In this document: positions 22,744 through 34,700 of the stretch, piece by piece
How positions within the stretch are numbered: position 1 is the stretch's first letter
Layout: each line of letters starts with the position of its first letter
NCBI GenBank assembly: GCA_023212695.1
Contig: JALCCG010000103.1
Coordinates: 1 to 64,000, forward strand
Origin: Sporisorium sorghi
Lineage: Eukaryota > Basidiomycota > Ustilaginomycetes > Ustilaginales > Ustilaginaceae
Length of the DNA: 64,000 nt
Direction of reading: 5' to 3'
The notes under the pieces: model-generated
The model's database searches: none
What the model saw: the letters and a program-made list of their open reading frames with translations, nothing else
Told to the model about the DNA's origin: nothing
Translations under genes and position numbers: made by a program

Positions 22744-23208
22744 GCAGAAGCACAGCGTCGGTGGAATCTCCGCGTCGTTTCCTCCTCTACAGAAGACTTG
22801 CTTATATCGACGGCTCACATACATTAGAGACAGAAAAAGAGACAGAGTTTGTGTGCAAGAGGTGCTCGCTGTACAGCAGCAACAACGACTGTTGCAGCCA
22901 AACAGGCCCTAAGAAAACGTGTGCAAGGCGAAGAGGAAGCAGCTTTGATCTCATCCCGAAATTCGCGCGACGGTTTGGCGTGCGTCTTTGCCTGTCTGTC
23001 TGTCTGTCCGAATTCCACTTTCCCGCCCGCATCAACGAGAGGAAATCAACGAATTGACGGCTCTGATTGATTGCTTGCTCTGCTTTGCCTGTGCTTGGTT
23101 TCGGTGCAGAGCCAGCGAGTTGAGTTGGAGTTGCTTTGTTCTGCTTGCCTTTCGAAGCTATCGTCCGCTCCTTCTGCTACAGACACCGACACCGACACAC
23201 ACGTCAAG

Positions 23209-23239
<31 letters not shown>

Positions 23240-23536
23240 CCTATCGCTCCCCTTTCCTTTACAACAACTCAACCATCACAACTTTCCCTCTCTCCCTCTC
23301 TCCCTCTCTTTGACTCTTGGGTCGGAGCTCCCCTTTCCGTTCCTTGATCTCCCTCGCGCCTCTACCTCTTCCAGCGACACTAGCATCGCTCGCGCCTCTT
23401 ACCTTCCTCGCCCTGTACAGACCTTGACTCCATCCTCCTGCCACCGGTGGCTAGCACGTGCAAACGCGACCTCAGCCCTGCCATCATCGGCCCGTTTCCA
23501 CGAATCTCGCCTCCTACGTCCGTACGATCAACGCAA

Positions 23537-23537
23537 G

Positions 23538-23576
<39 letters not shown>
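23537..23576. repeat. (GCCT)10 tetranucleotide repeat
   Basis: Ten copies of GCCT in the presumed leader or promoter of the LisH regulator, about 470 bases before its ATG. Confidence 0.93.
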
Positions 23577-23577
<1 letters not shown>

Positions 23578-24047
23578 CTGCTGTCCCTCATCCTTCGCGT
23601 CGATTGCGGATCATCGAAATACTTCGATTTTCTATTCTCTCCGCGTTCTTGCCACACCATATCACGAGTCGAGGAGAAGCAGCTACGGTGTCATCGCGTT
23701 TGTAGTCGCCGCCGCCGTCACTGCATCGCTTCTCCGGCATCCGTACATGTCACCGTCACCTGTCCGAGTCGCCACCTGCTCCTCTCCTGCCCCGCGGCTT
23801 TGCGCTAGAACACTCCATCAGCTCGCCTTCCGCTGATGCTCCGCTGATCGCACCGCACCGCACCTGCATCTTGCGTCTCCGTCAATACACGCGCGATTCG
23901 TCCACACTGCCGGCTCGCCGCTTCCGTGCTTCATCCCGCACTGCCTCCACTGCCTTGCTTTCTGGTTAGCTCTGATTCGGACAACAAGGTCTCGGCTTCT
24001 CGTTGTCACCTGGACAGCGTCTTTGATTGCCACCCTCTCCACCTAGC

Positions 24048-24570
24048 ATGAGCGGCTCTGTTACTGCTGCTGCTGGTCAGAACTTTATCGCTCCTCATCC
24101 CGCCTCACAACTCGCTTCGCCTAGCCCAGCCGCTCACCACGCCGACCAACTCGCCGCCGCTGCTAACGCGGGCGCACCACGTGGTCCCGTCAACGCGTGG
24201 GGCTGGCCGTCTGGCTTCAATCAACCCTCTCCTGCCTCCTCCAACAATCTAGCAGCCGCTTCCAGTCGTCCCTCTTCCTTCTCTGCCGCTCCGCTCGTTT
24301 CGCCTGCCCTCGTGTCGGCAACCATGTTCACCCCGCAAACCCAGCAGCTGAATCACCAACTTCAGCAGCATCAGCAGCAGCATCAGCAGCAGCATCAGCA
24401 GCAGCATCAGCAGCAGCATCAGCAGCAGCATCAGCAGCAGCATCAAGCGTCACAGCTGCAGCTCCATCACCCACAGCACCCACAGCATCCGCAGCAGATC
24501 CACCTACAACAACAGCAGCAGCAGCAGCACGTGCAACAACCTCAACACCTCCAGCACCACCTTGGCGGAC

Positions 24571-24601
<31 letters not shown>

Positions 24602-27590
24602 TTCGCACCTGCAGCTTCAGCAACAGCAACAACAGCAGCTCCAGCAGCAGCAGCAACAACAACAACAGCAGCAGCAGCAGCCACAGCAACAGACGCAGCC
24701 AAACCAGGCCAAGGTCACCATCTACCCTCCCCAGCCCTACGGCAATCCACCTGCCTTCACAGCTCCCAGCCACACCTCGTCTCCCAACAGCACCGCCAAG
24801 CCCAATACCCCCAACAGCCACTCGGTGATGATGAGCAAGAAGCGCACCGCCAGCAAGAGTCCCGACTTTGAAAGCAAGGACAAGCGCTCGCGTCCCGAAG
24901 ACGGCGTCTCTGGCGATAACAAGGGCGCCGAAACCAACCTCAGCCACTCTGGCTCCGTCTCGGATGGTCGCGTGTGGGGAGAGGAAGCCACCAAGCTCGA
25001 CGTCTATGTCTGGGACTACCTCAGCCGCAGAGGCTTCAACTCGGCCGCCAAGGCGCTCATGAACGAGGCTGGCATGACCGAGCCACCAGAGGTCCCGCTT
25101 AAAACACCGCAGGGCTTGCTCTTCGAATACTGGGCCATCTTCTGGGACGTCTTTGCAGCCCGCTCCGGTCGCGGGGGAACCGAAGCCGCCGCTTATTACG
25201 AGTACCAAGAGTCTCGCAACATGCAACGCCTCGCCGAGGCCACGCGCAAGACCGAGGCTCTCGAAGCACAGTATCAACCGCCCGAGAATGGTTCGCGCTT
25301 CCCCAACATTGTCGTCTCTGGACTCAATGGCGACCCCAACTCTGCGGGTGCAGCAGCAGCAGCTGCCGGTCCCAACGGTCGTGCAGCAGCTCCCGGCGCC
25401 TGGAATCCAGCGGCGCTTCCACAAGCACAACAGCAGCAGCTACTCATCACAGCCGCTCAGCGTCAAAACATTCCGCTGCACGAGATCAAGAACCTCACGC
25501 CGGCCTCGCGAATGGCGCTCATCAACTCGATGAACCCCAACAACCCTGCCAATGCACAGGCTGTTCGTCCTGGAATGAACAACCAGCTCATGGAACAGCA
25601 GCTCCAGGCTCGCTTGCAGCAGCAGCAGGCGCTCCACCGCATGATGCAACAGCAACGCCAGGGTATGCCCGGCGCTGCACCCATGCCCAATGCCATGCAG
25701 GTGCGACCGCCTATGGGTCCTCAGCAGATGCCAGGCGCCGGTGGGTCTCCAGCTCCACCTACACCCGGCGGTGGTATGGACGGTCGACGCTCCGTCGGGC
25801 CAGGTGCAGAAGGAAACCGTCTCGAACACATGGCCGGCCCGCCAGGCGTTTTGGCCGCTGGCACTCCCCAGTCTCAGCCACAGCAGCCACCGACACCCGG
25901 TGGGTCACAGCCTCAGCCGCAACCCCAACAGCAACAGCAGCAGCAACCCGGAGGTCCGCCACAACCGGGTCAGGGACCACCCCAGCAGCAGCAGCATCCG
26001 CAGCTGAATGCGCATCAGCAGCAGATGGTCATGAACCAATTCCAGAGCGTCCAGGCCGCCATGCGCGAGGAATGGATGAAGGCACAGAATGCACCCAACC
26101 ACACCACCGCCGCCGAGTTTTACGCCAACGTCCAGGCCTATCAGGCAAAGGCGCAAGGGCTACAGAACCTGCTGCGGGCTCAGGCCAACTACCAAGGCGG
26201 CGCTGGAGCTGCTGCTCCTGGCAACGGAATGCAACCGGGCATGCCAGGTCAAGCCGGTCCCTCACCGCAAGCGCGGCCTCCTGCTATGGGCGGGCCGGGC
26301 ATGCCAGGCGGCCCTGCTGCATCCGGCAGCCCTGCTAGCATGGCCAACATGACGCCTCAGCAACGAGCCACCCAGATCGCAAACGCACAAGCCGCTGCCG
26401 GACGCATCACCCCGTTGATGGCAACACACGATCCCGGTCTGATGGCAAGCATGATGGGACCGGGCGGCATGCCCAACGGCAATGTGGCTCGCCCGAGCCC
26501 GCAACATGCCCAGGGCGGCCCAGGGCAACAGGCTCAGCAGCAGCAGCAACAGCCCGGCCAACAAGGTCCACCCGGTGCGTTCCAGCAGCCGCAGCAGCCT
26601 CAACAGCAGCAAGGCCCGGCAAGACCACCTTCGGCGCAAGGCGGGGCGGAAGATCCTCACACAAGCCACTTTTCATCAGTGCAGATGGGCTCGTCGCCCG
26701 CCAATATGCAGCGTCCAGGAATGCAACGCTTGGCCTCACAGCTTGGCAACAGCTCCGGCGGCATGGGTCCGCCAGGAACTGCTTCGATCTCGTCACCTTC
26801 GCCGCGCATCGGTGCGACCAACCTGCAGCAGCAGCAGCAGCAGCAGCAATCCGGCAACAACAACGCGCAAGCCGAGTCGCCAGCTGCTTCCAACGTGCCC
26901 AGCACACCTAAATTGGGCTCGGCAGAAAAGGGCAAGAAGGGCAACGCTCGCCAGCGGAAGAACTCGAAAGCAACCACCAAGACGCCCGTGCTCTCCGCGG
27001 CCTCGGTGCCCGGCGCCAATGCCACCGGGGCGGCGTCATCCGCGCCTGCGGGTAGCAACGGCGCTGCTGGGCCGACGACGCCTGCGGCCGCTAACGATGC
27101 TACACCTGTGAGCGTGAGTGCGGCCACGCCTGGACGCGATGCAGCGACCAAGTCGGACGGCGTCGGTCTCGGTGGAGCCGGCTCTGGCGCACAACAACCT
27201 ACGTCTCAACCCATCGATGCAGCTATGCCCCCGCCTGCCGGTCCGTCTGCCAACTCGTCCGAGTCGAACAACAATGCCTTTGATCCCAACAACGCTGGCG
27301 GCAATGAGAACGGCGCCAATGCCGGTGCCAACCTCAACGGGGTTTCCGGTATGGATGGCAGCAACAGCAACATGAATGGTGCTGGGGACGCCAATAGCGG
27401 CGGTGGTGGTGGCGGCACGGGCGGAGCGGAGGATTTCAGCATGTTCGGGTTCGGCGGTTCGATGAATGACATCTTCGACTTTGAGCTCTCCACCGACGGC
27501 GCGGGCGGAGGAGGGTTGGGAGGCGACGGATGGGACAGCAACTTTGGCAGTCTGTTTGGATCTGGGACCGGTGGGCAGGACGGATCCTAG
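24048..27590 (+). CDS. Glutamine-rich LisH-domain transcriptional regulator (FLO8/SOM1/SSDP-like)
   Basis: Probable nuclear co-regulator. The 1180-residue frame starts at ATG 24048; upstream the frame reaches only a TTG. The one ordered region, about residues 312-375, is a LisH/LUFS module: KLDVYVWDYLSRRGFNSAAKALMNEAG followed by PLKTPQGLLFEYWAIFWDVFAARSG. The LLFEYWAIFWDVF tail is characteristic of Flo8, Som1 and metazoan SSDP proteins, which act downstream of PKA in fungal filamentation and adhesion. The N-terminus contains a (HQQQ)n array and long polyglutamine. Central and C-terminal parts are rich in Gln, Pro, Gly, Asn and Ala, with a Lys-rich patch (KGKKGNARQRKNSK) that could be a nuclear signal, and an acidic/aromatic C-terminal end (EDFSMFGFGGSMNDIFDFEL) resembling an activation domain. 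Exact orthology is inferred. Confidence 0.85.
24363..24443 (+). repeat. Coding 12-bp minisatellite encoding (HQQQ)n
   Basis: About seven near-perfect copies of CAGCAGCAGCAT encode alternating His and three Gln. The unit length keeps the frame, so copy-number changes would alter the protein without breaking it. Further CAG/CAA runs follow to about 24690. Confidence 0.92.
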
Positions 27591-28428
27591 TGTTGCGTCA
27601 AAAAGAAAAGAAGAAGGCAAGATGCTCGATGCTCCTGCTTCCACACGCCCTCTTTGTACAACAACCGTTTAGCATACCCTCTCGTTGGCCCTTCGCTGTA
27701 CGCTCTACCACCCACCCAAAAGGGGAGAATCTGGCTGTTCCCGACGACACGTCAGTGCTTCCCCATCATGTTCCCTCGCTCTTTCGTCGTCCTCCAGTGT
27801 ACTTCTTGCTACCCCCCTTTCCCTTGCACGACCTTTACTACAACCCGCTTTATCATCTAATCCCCCCTCCTTCGCTTTTTGTCCTTCTACGTTTTCCCAC
27901 TTCCGCTGTCCCTCCCTCTTTTGGCATGCTTGTTTTTTTTTTTTTTTTTTGCTCAACGTGCATTCTTCTCTTCTCTATCTTTGCAGTCACCGGCTTTGAA
28001 ATGCTCATTTGACATTTGCCGTCTCTTGCCGTTGTGGGCGTGAATACTGAGGGTTGAAGGTGGTTCGAGGTGAGAGTCCAGAGGCGAGGTTGGGGAGCGG
28101 GTTGATGTCGGGGCGGCGGGAATTTTTTCAGCTTGTTAGGTCGAGTGATGGCGGGGTGCTGAGAAATCACGTGTCAGCCAATTTTTGCCTCGCAGGGCGT
28201 CCGGCAAAAGAAGGGTTGGAAGAAATGGTGATGGTTGCAGCTCTTGAACATTGTTAGCGGTCCACCACCATCGCTACTCGGACCTTTCTGCACTTCCCAC
28301 CGTCACACACGCACTCATCTGGTCGACGGACACCGCGGTAACAGCAGTGACAAGGAGAGAGAATCAACCTTTTCGATAGCATCATCTCCCAGCTCCTAAA
28401 AGCGGCACCTCGCTGCACCTAGTTCAAG
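27591..28428. promoter_or_regulatory. Intergenic region, LisH regulator 3' end to uS13m
   Basis: About 840 bases. It should hold the 3' untranslated region of the LisH regulator, with a T18 run at 27933-27950, and the uS13m promoter nearer the right end. Short frames on both strands show no recognisable features. Confidence 0.55.
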
Positions 28429-29116
28429 ATGTATCTGCTCGGAGTGCACTTGGCCGACCACAAGCTGGTCAGGGTAAGTCACCGCCCACTACTTATACGC
28501 TCCGACCTTTGAAAACTGTAGCTGACCTTCTACTCTTTGCGACGTTGCTTGTATGGTGGTGGTGCAGATTGCGCTGACGAACTTCTACGGGATCTCGTAC
28601 GACACGGCTTCGCGCTTGTGCGCCCGTCTATCGCTGCACGATCGCGCCACGGTCTCCTCGCTGACAGAGTCGCAGATTACGCAGCTGTCGGCGTACCTCT
28701 CGTCGCCCGGTTCGATCGGCGCGCGTAAGCCGCACCCCACGCTCCTCCCCTCCTCCTCCTCCTCCTCCTCCTCGAGCAGTAATGAAGAGCCAGCGCGACC
28801 ATCGCTCGACCCGAACCCGGCAAACGACCCGCTGAGGCAGATCAAAATCGAGGCCGACCTCAAGCGCGTTCTCCATGCGAACATTAATCATCATCGCAAC
28901 GTGGGCAGCTATCGCGGCAGAAGGCACGCCGCGCATCTGCCGGTGAGGGGCCAGAGGACGAGTACGAATGCGAATACTGCCAAGAAGCTCAATCGGTTGG
29001 AGAGGAGGGGGTTTGCGACTGCGGTGGAGAGGAAAAAGGTGGAAAGGGAGGTGTCGCTCGAGGAGCTGCTTAGGCCCTTGGCACGGGTGAGGTTCGCGGA
29101 GGAGGCGCAGGCGTAG
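28429..29116 (+). CDS. SWS2: Mitochondrial small-subunit ribosomal protein uS13m (Sws2), two exons
   Basis: Bacterial-type S13 protein of the mitochondrial ribosome head. Exon 1 (28429-28473) encodes MYLLGVHLADHKLVR. The intron (28474-28567) has donor GTAAGT, branch-like AGCTGACC and acceptor GTGCAG. Exon 2 (28568-29116) continues IALTNFYGISYDTASRLCARLSL. The 197-residue product keeps the S13 signature regions: the helix-two-turn-helix start, then [30 protein letters not shown], matching bacterial [27 protein letters not shown]. The start MYLLGV aligns with bacterial MARIAGV, so there is no long cleavable leader. An insertion of about 35 residues with ten consecutive serines (a TCC run near 28749-28776) separates the two conserved halves. 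The frame is otherwise standard. Confidence 0.93.
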
Positions 29117-29553
29117 AGGAGGTTTCGGCTGACAGATGTAGGAGCGCGAGCTAGAATGGAAGTGTTGCTTTCATGAATGTTGCCGAGTGACCTTGTGCCA
29201 GAGTTTGCCGTTGAGGTGAGATTGACGGATCGAAACGCCCTCGTGCAGTCGACGATGTGTGAATGCGCTCTACTTGCGCAAGCAGAAGACGCTCAGGACA
29301 AGAGGCACAGAAGCTGTAGACACGCCGAAGACGCTTGCGAGGGAGACAAGATTTTGGAAGATCACGATGTACGATACAGTTGAGAGGGAAACACGAATGC
29401 GGGGGGGTTTTCGATGACACTTGATGGGAAAGATAGCGAGAGTGAGTTGGTGGATAGATGCATGGTTCGAGGTGAGGTTTTCGCTTGCCAGTTCGCCTCC
29501 AAGCGACGACATCCTTCTCTCGACCCTTCCTCCGAGAGAGCGACTGACCGCTC
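29117..29553. other. Convergent intergenic region, uS13m and calcineurin B
   Basis: About 440 bases holding the two 3' flanks. No gene, RNA or notable repeat is seen apart from a G8 run near 29401. Confidence 0.6.
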
Positions 29554-30081
29554 TCAAAAAAGATCCTCCAACGTCAGCTGCTTCGCCACATCCGTATTCG
29601 CCACCATCGCCTGGAACTCCTCGAAATCCAACTTGCCATCCCCATCCGTATCCGCCTCCATAATCGTCTTATCCACAATCTGCTGCAGCTGCTGGTCCTT
29701 CAAATTGTTCCCCACCATCATCTTGAGCACCAAGAACAGCTCCCCGTTACTAATCAGCCCATCTCTGTCCATATCGTACACCTTGAATGCGAAGCGCAGC
29801 TTCTCCTCGCGGCTGCCCTGGTTCGAGAACGCCGACAGACCCGCGACGAACTCTTGGAAATCGACTGTGCCGCCGCCGTCCTCGTCAAAGATCGCGATGA
29901 GGCGTAGGGCGAGCGGGTTGTTGGCGATCTGCGGGATTTGGAGGAATTCGTCCTTGTCGATGGATCCCGAGCCATCGCGATCGAGCTTCATGAAGCGTTT
30001 TTTGAGTCGTTGGATCTCTTTGCTGTTGAAGTTCGAGGTCGCTTCGATGTCCGACAGTAGCTGGGAGCCTTGTTGACCCAT
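29554..30081 (-). CDS. CNB1: Calcineurin regulatory subunit B
   Basis: Calcium-binding regulatory subunit of the Ser/Thr phosphatase calcineurin (PP2B), which acts with the catalytic A subunit and calmodulin in stress and morphogenesis signalling. The 175-residue intronless product starts at an ATG. Four EF-hands are visible: [36 protein letters not shown] and [12 protein letters not shown], each with acidic residues at loop positions 1, 3, 5 and 12. The N-terminus MGQQGSQ fits an N-myristoylation site. Length and order match animal and fungal CNB (170-175 residues). The gene is divergent from PRE3 with about 800 bases between. Confidence 0.97.
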   Translation of the reverse strand: MGQQGSQLLSDIEATSNFNSKEIQRLKKRFMKLDRDGSGSIDKDEFLQIPQIANNPLALRLIAIFDEDGGGTVDFQEFVAGLSAFSNQGSREEKLRFAFKVYDMDRDGLISNGELFLVLKMMVGNNLKDQQLQQIVDKTIMEADTDGDGKLDFEEFQAMVANTDVAKQLTLEDLF

Positions 30082-30397
30082 GGTTGTGGTGTTGTGCTGG
30101 AGGAGTTGGGAAGGTGAGCGAGGTTAAGAAGAGGATTGCGGCGAGCTGCGGTGGTAGAAGTCGAAATGCGAAAGACGTCGAGAAGAACGAGAGACCAGCT
30201 CTCGAGGCACGAGCTGAACGGAAGCGATGCAAAAGAAGCCAAAGATGGTCGAGAGGAGAAGTGATGCAGAGGCGAGTGTTCGAGAGAGTGCTGACGTGGG
30301 AGAAGGCAAGCGGTGTCGATCTCGAACCCTTGTCAACGGACAGTCGGGGGAAGATGCTGATTTGAAAGTATGCGGCTGGTGCGCGCGCGCGTGTGTG

Positions 30398-30434
<37 letters not shown>

Positions 30435-30889
30435 GCTGTCGTTTTGTCGTTCTCTCGCGTGTGGTGCGTCCTGAGCTTCGGGCAAAAATCATAATTTGTT
30501 AGGCCCCGATTGCCGTGGATTTTATGAATTTTCGGCTCGGATCTTCTTGGCTGCTGCCGTGCGTGGCTGGCTGACTTGCTGGTGGTGATCGCGCCTACGC
30601 GGCCAAATTTCAAAGGAGCTTGCGCACTCCACTTTTCGTCGCTTAGACCACCGTTGGCCCAACGTTCGAAAGCAACACCCCCTTCATACGCTCAGTTTTG
30701 CAGACGAAGTTACACACCATCCATCGCCATCTCTCTGCCATCACTTTCTCGCAGATCAAAAGCAACAACATCCGTCGACGCTCGCACTCCAGCGCCATCA
30801 CACTCCCGCACGACGGCTCGAAGCTCTCTCTCACGCAGCTCCATACGCACTCCCAGATTCTAGACCAACACACCTTGGCCTCACCCACA
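30082..30889. promoter_or_regulatory. Divergent intergenic region, CNB1 and PRE3
   Basis: About 800 bases with both promoters. A (TC)15 tract lies at 30402-30431, preceded by an alternating GC/GT stretch near 30381-30398. No gene is supported. Confidence 0.6.
30402..30431. repeat. (TC)15 dinucleotide repeat
   Basis: Thirty-base CT tract between the calcineurin B and PRE3 starts. On the minus strand it would be a GA tract within the CNB1 upstream region. Confidence 0.95.
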
Positions 30890-31480
30890 ATGGCGGTCAA
30901 CGGCATGGACATCACAGGCCACCTCAAGAAAGGCGAGGTCAACCTGGGCACGTCCATCATGGCAGTCGCCTATGACAAAGGAGTCATCCTCGGAGCGGAT
31001 TCACGAACCACAATGGGGTCGTACATTGCCAACCGCGTCACAGACAAGCTGACGCATCTGTCGGATCGGATCTACTGCTGCCGCTCTGGCTCGGCCGCTG
31101 ACACGCAAGCCATTGCGGATATCGTCACGTACTACCTGGACATGTACAGCGTTGAGGCGGACAGCCCGCCACAGACCAAGGTCGCCGCAAACCTGTTCCA
31201 GGAAATCGTGTATCAGAACAAGGACCGCCTGTCCGCAGGCATCATCGTCGCCGGTTGGGACAAGAAGGACGGCGGCCGCGTCTTCAATGTGCCCCTCGGA
31301 GGCGGCGTGTTCGAGCAGCCCTGGGCCATCGGCGGCTCGGGAAGCACGTATATCTACGGTTACTGCGACGCCACCTGGAAGGCAGGCTGGGGTAAAGAGA
31401 AGACCATCGAGTTCGTCAAGAATGGTAAGTTTGCCTTCACATTGAAGCCGGAGCTCAGCTCGTCACTGACCCACTTCTCT

Positions 31481-31511
<31 letters not shown>

Positions 31512-31659
31512 GGGCGCAAAAACAGCACTCGCCCTCGCAATGCGAAGGGACGGCTCCTCCGGCGGAACTATCCGCCTCGTCGACATCACAGAGGACGGCG
31601 TAGAACGCCACTTTGTCCCCGGCGACCAATTGCCAGAACTCGCAGACAAGATTGTATAA
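30890..31659 (+). CDS. PRE3: 20S proteasome subunit beta1 (Pre3), two exons
   Basis: Catalytic beta1 subunit (caspase-like activity) of the 20S proteasome core. Exon 1 is 30890-31424 and exon 2 is 31526-31659. The intron 31425-31525 has donor GTAAGT, branch-like CACTGAC, a T28 tract and acceptor AACAG. The spliced product has 222 residues. A propeptide of 20 residues ends in Gly20 before the catalytic Thr21 ([23 protein letters not shown]). The Asp of GADSRT and the Lys of [10 protein letters not shown] correspond to active-site Asp17 and Lys33 of the mature chain. Exon 2 restores the conserved [19 protein letters not shown] and [14 protein letters not shown]. Without splicing, the frame runs through the intron into poly-Phe, which is not credible. 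The subunit should be active. Confidence 0.96.
31484..31511 (+). repeat. T28 homopolymer within the PRE3 intron
   Basis: Twenty-eight T residues lie between the branch-like sequence and the 3' splice site of the PRE3 intron, where a shorter polypyrimidine tract is usual. Confidence 0.93.
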
Positions 31660-31772
31660 CTATTTTCTCACCCCCCTTGCTTTCAATTCGACCGCATCAC
31701 ACACTGACACAGACACTAATCAGACACGTCTCGGTGGAATGATGGTTTTGCATCTGGGCATGGATGCCACCT

Positions 31773-34700
31773 TCAACGCAGCGACGAGCCTTTGCTTGGA
31801 TGTCGCGATCCCGGATTGGACGTCTGCTGCTGCTGGCCGGACGCGTAACGTCGTGCGGCGGACGGGCTGGAGGATCGGGTAGCGGCGGCGGCATGTGCTG
31901 CGGTCGAAGCCGAGCCTGCGCCCGTGGGGAGATGGATGCCAAAGAAGCTGCTCGTAGCTGTACTGGGAGCCGAAGTGCTGCCCCCACCACGACCGTTTGC
32001 ATTGGTGGCCGCCGAAAGACCGAGCCCAAAGCGTCCTGGTCCTGAAGTCGTCGTCGCTGTAGGGCTGATCGGCGTCGCTGCTTGACTGATGCGTCGTCGC
32101 CCAGCTGCACCTCCCGCTGCGGACGAAGTGGACGACGCGCCAGCAGCAGAGGTGAGGCGCGGTGCCGCATAGTCCGGCGCGAGCTGCGTGCTGCCAGCAG
32201 TTGCCATGGTCGTCGTGCCCATAGCTGCTTGGCGGCGTGCACGCTCGTGCTTGTTCTGGACTACGCGGAAGTGATGCAGCAGGTCGTTCCATTTGATCTC
32301 GGCCATCGACGCCGAGCCGCCTCCCGAGCTGCTGCCTGCCGCACCCGCACTCCCTGCACCACCCCCAGTCGACGCGCCACTGCCCGCACCCGATCCAGCC
32401 TTGGAACTGGATCGAGCCGAGTAGCTTGACCTCGGCACCGAGTGCAAGAACCCAAGCCCATTAACAGCATTGAGCCTGTTCCGCAGCGTCACGAACGCCG
32501 AACTCTGCGGCAACAGCATCAAAATACCGTACAGACACTTGAACAGGTACGGATATCGCTCCGGCTCGAGCAGCTGCAGCCGCAACGCAGTGAAAATCGG
32601 CGACTCGAGCAGCTGCACCAGCTTGTCGATCTGTATGAGCAGCGACACAGTGATCTCGAGCTCGGCAAAGATAGTCAGCAAATTGCTCGCGTGCTCGTAC
32701 GCCTGCGCTAGCAAACACAGACTGAAAGCCGCCACGGCATTGTGGCACCAGCAGCGGTAGATGGACGCGAACAGTAGCTGGCCTTCGCGCGAGTCGAGGT
32801 TGCGCAGCTTCTTGCGAAAGTCGGCCAGCTCGGGGGAAGTGATGAGGATGATGGCCAGATTCTGCACCATGATGCTGGCGAATTCGAGGTCTTCGTCTTT
32901 TTCGAGAATCTCGGCCAGCGTGCGGAAGATGCGCTCGGTGTGCAGCGATGCGCACAGCTGACGGATGATCAGCGAGCCGCGCGTCTCGAGCAGGCGTCGG
33001 TCGGTGCTGAACAGACTGAGCAGATTCGCCATAAAGGCGTGGAAGTACGAGTCTTCCGAGGCAGAGCTGATCTGCGCCAGCAGCCGAAGATCGCATCGGA
33101 TCACCTCGTCGGAAGGGTCGGAGAGCGTTTTGAGCAGAGCAGGGAACGTGCCGTCGTCCATCGACAGAATCTTTTGCGGGCTCTTTTGATGCAGCATGAG
33201 CAGCCACTCGAGCGCAGACACGCGCGTCTCTTCGTGTTCATCGAGCAGCTGCAGCGTCAGCGCATTGACGGTGGCCTGATAGTCGAAAGGGTCGACATCC
33301 GCAACGGCAGTGCCGTCTGCACCATTCTGAACGGGCGAAGCCGTGCGATCGTTGTTGCCTGCATTGTCAGACAGACTGATGGCGGCGATTCCGGCGGCGG
33401 GCTCGCCACTCACGGTGCCTGCGCGGGACCTTGGAGAGAGAGGTCCCGATGCTGAAGCGGTGACAGATGTTGTCGCTGTAGCAGCTGATGCGGATGGTCG
33501 AGAGACAGAAGCGTGTCGGGTCAGAGGTTGCGTAGGGCTGCCTGCGTTGCCTCTGTCGCGACCCGAAGAAGTGGAGCCCGTATGTCTGTGACCCTGCAAG
33601 GCCGCTGCTGACGAAGAGAGAGGTCGAGCGGCGGGTGGAGTGGGAGGAGCAGCAATGTCCTGGATGACCCTGTACAGATTGACGTTGGTGTCATGTGCCG
33701 CGCTGGCAATAGCTGGACTGTGATGCGCCAAGCTCGGGAGGATGGCAGAGATGAGTCGGGGCGTAAAAGGCACAACGACTTCCTTGACGACGAGGAGGAA
33801 CTCGGCGATCCACTGCAGCGTCGTCGCTTGGGTCTCTTCGTCCGGATATCCAATGTGGTTGATGAGAATCTCCATGATGGCAGCGTAGTCGATGCGTACC
33901 TCGGTGCCATCAACCCAGATGTCCTCTTCTTCATCCTCGTCGTCGTCTGCAGCGAGGTCGTCGTCGAGATTCGACTGACTGGGCCGCTGAGAGGGCGCAG
34001 GCGAGGTGGTGCCTTCGGTTCGTGCCTTGGCCGAGGGTGCCTGTGAGGATGATCGCATCGACTTGCTGGAGCTGACACTTCTGGGCTGCAGCTCGGTTTG
34101 TGTCTGCAAGAGGGATTCGTCTGCGGTTTGCGACTTTGCAGGCGCGTCTTCGATTGGTGGCGCAGAGGTGCGTTCCTTGCCCTTGCGCCTCTTGTGCTCC
34201 TGTCGTTCTGCGCGGTGCTGCTCGAAGGCATGCCTCCTTGCGGCGAGTTCAGCAGCGTGGCGGATCTCGCGCAAAAAGTCGGCGAGCACGTTTGCCGTGG
34301 CGACGCGGACGTCGCTGTTGGGATCGCTGAGGTACTTGAGCAGACCATCGAGGAAGGAAGGAAGGTAGCTGACTAGCTCGAGTTCGGGGACGGAGCCGAG
34401 GACGGTAATCCAGCTGACGAGGTAATTGCGAGTGAAAGGGCTCAGCACGTACATGCGCTCTGCCAGCAGCGGGATGAAGCGAGCCAGCGAAAAGACCTTG
34501 TTGTTGGCCGTGCCTTCCTGGTCAACCTGGTGCGCCTTTTCGCGAGCGACATCGAGCTCTGCGACACCACCAGCAAAGCCCTCATGAGCATCTTGATGGG
34601 CGCGAATGAGCGAAACATCTTGAAACTGCGAAACATAATGTGGAGCTGCTTCGCAGACAATGTCCTTGAGCAAACGGTCGAGCAGCTCTGCGCCGTTCTT

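Larger units (their letters stand above)
21096..24047. promoter_or_regulatory. 3 kb gene-free divergent region, CCT1 and LisH regulator
   Basis: The longest stretch without a gene in the window. The left end must hold the CCT1 promoter. The right 800 bases are strongly pyrimidine-rich, typical of a fungal transcription start and long leader. Repeats are (TTGC)n near 22456-22479, (GA)17 at 22705-22738, a CT tract at 23209-23234 and (GCCT)10 at 23537-23576. Open frames here are short and repeat-derived. Long upstream regions are common for developmental regulators, but no specific site can be named. Confidence 0.6.
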
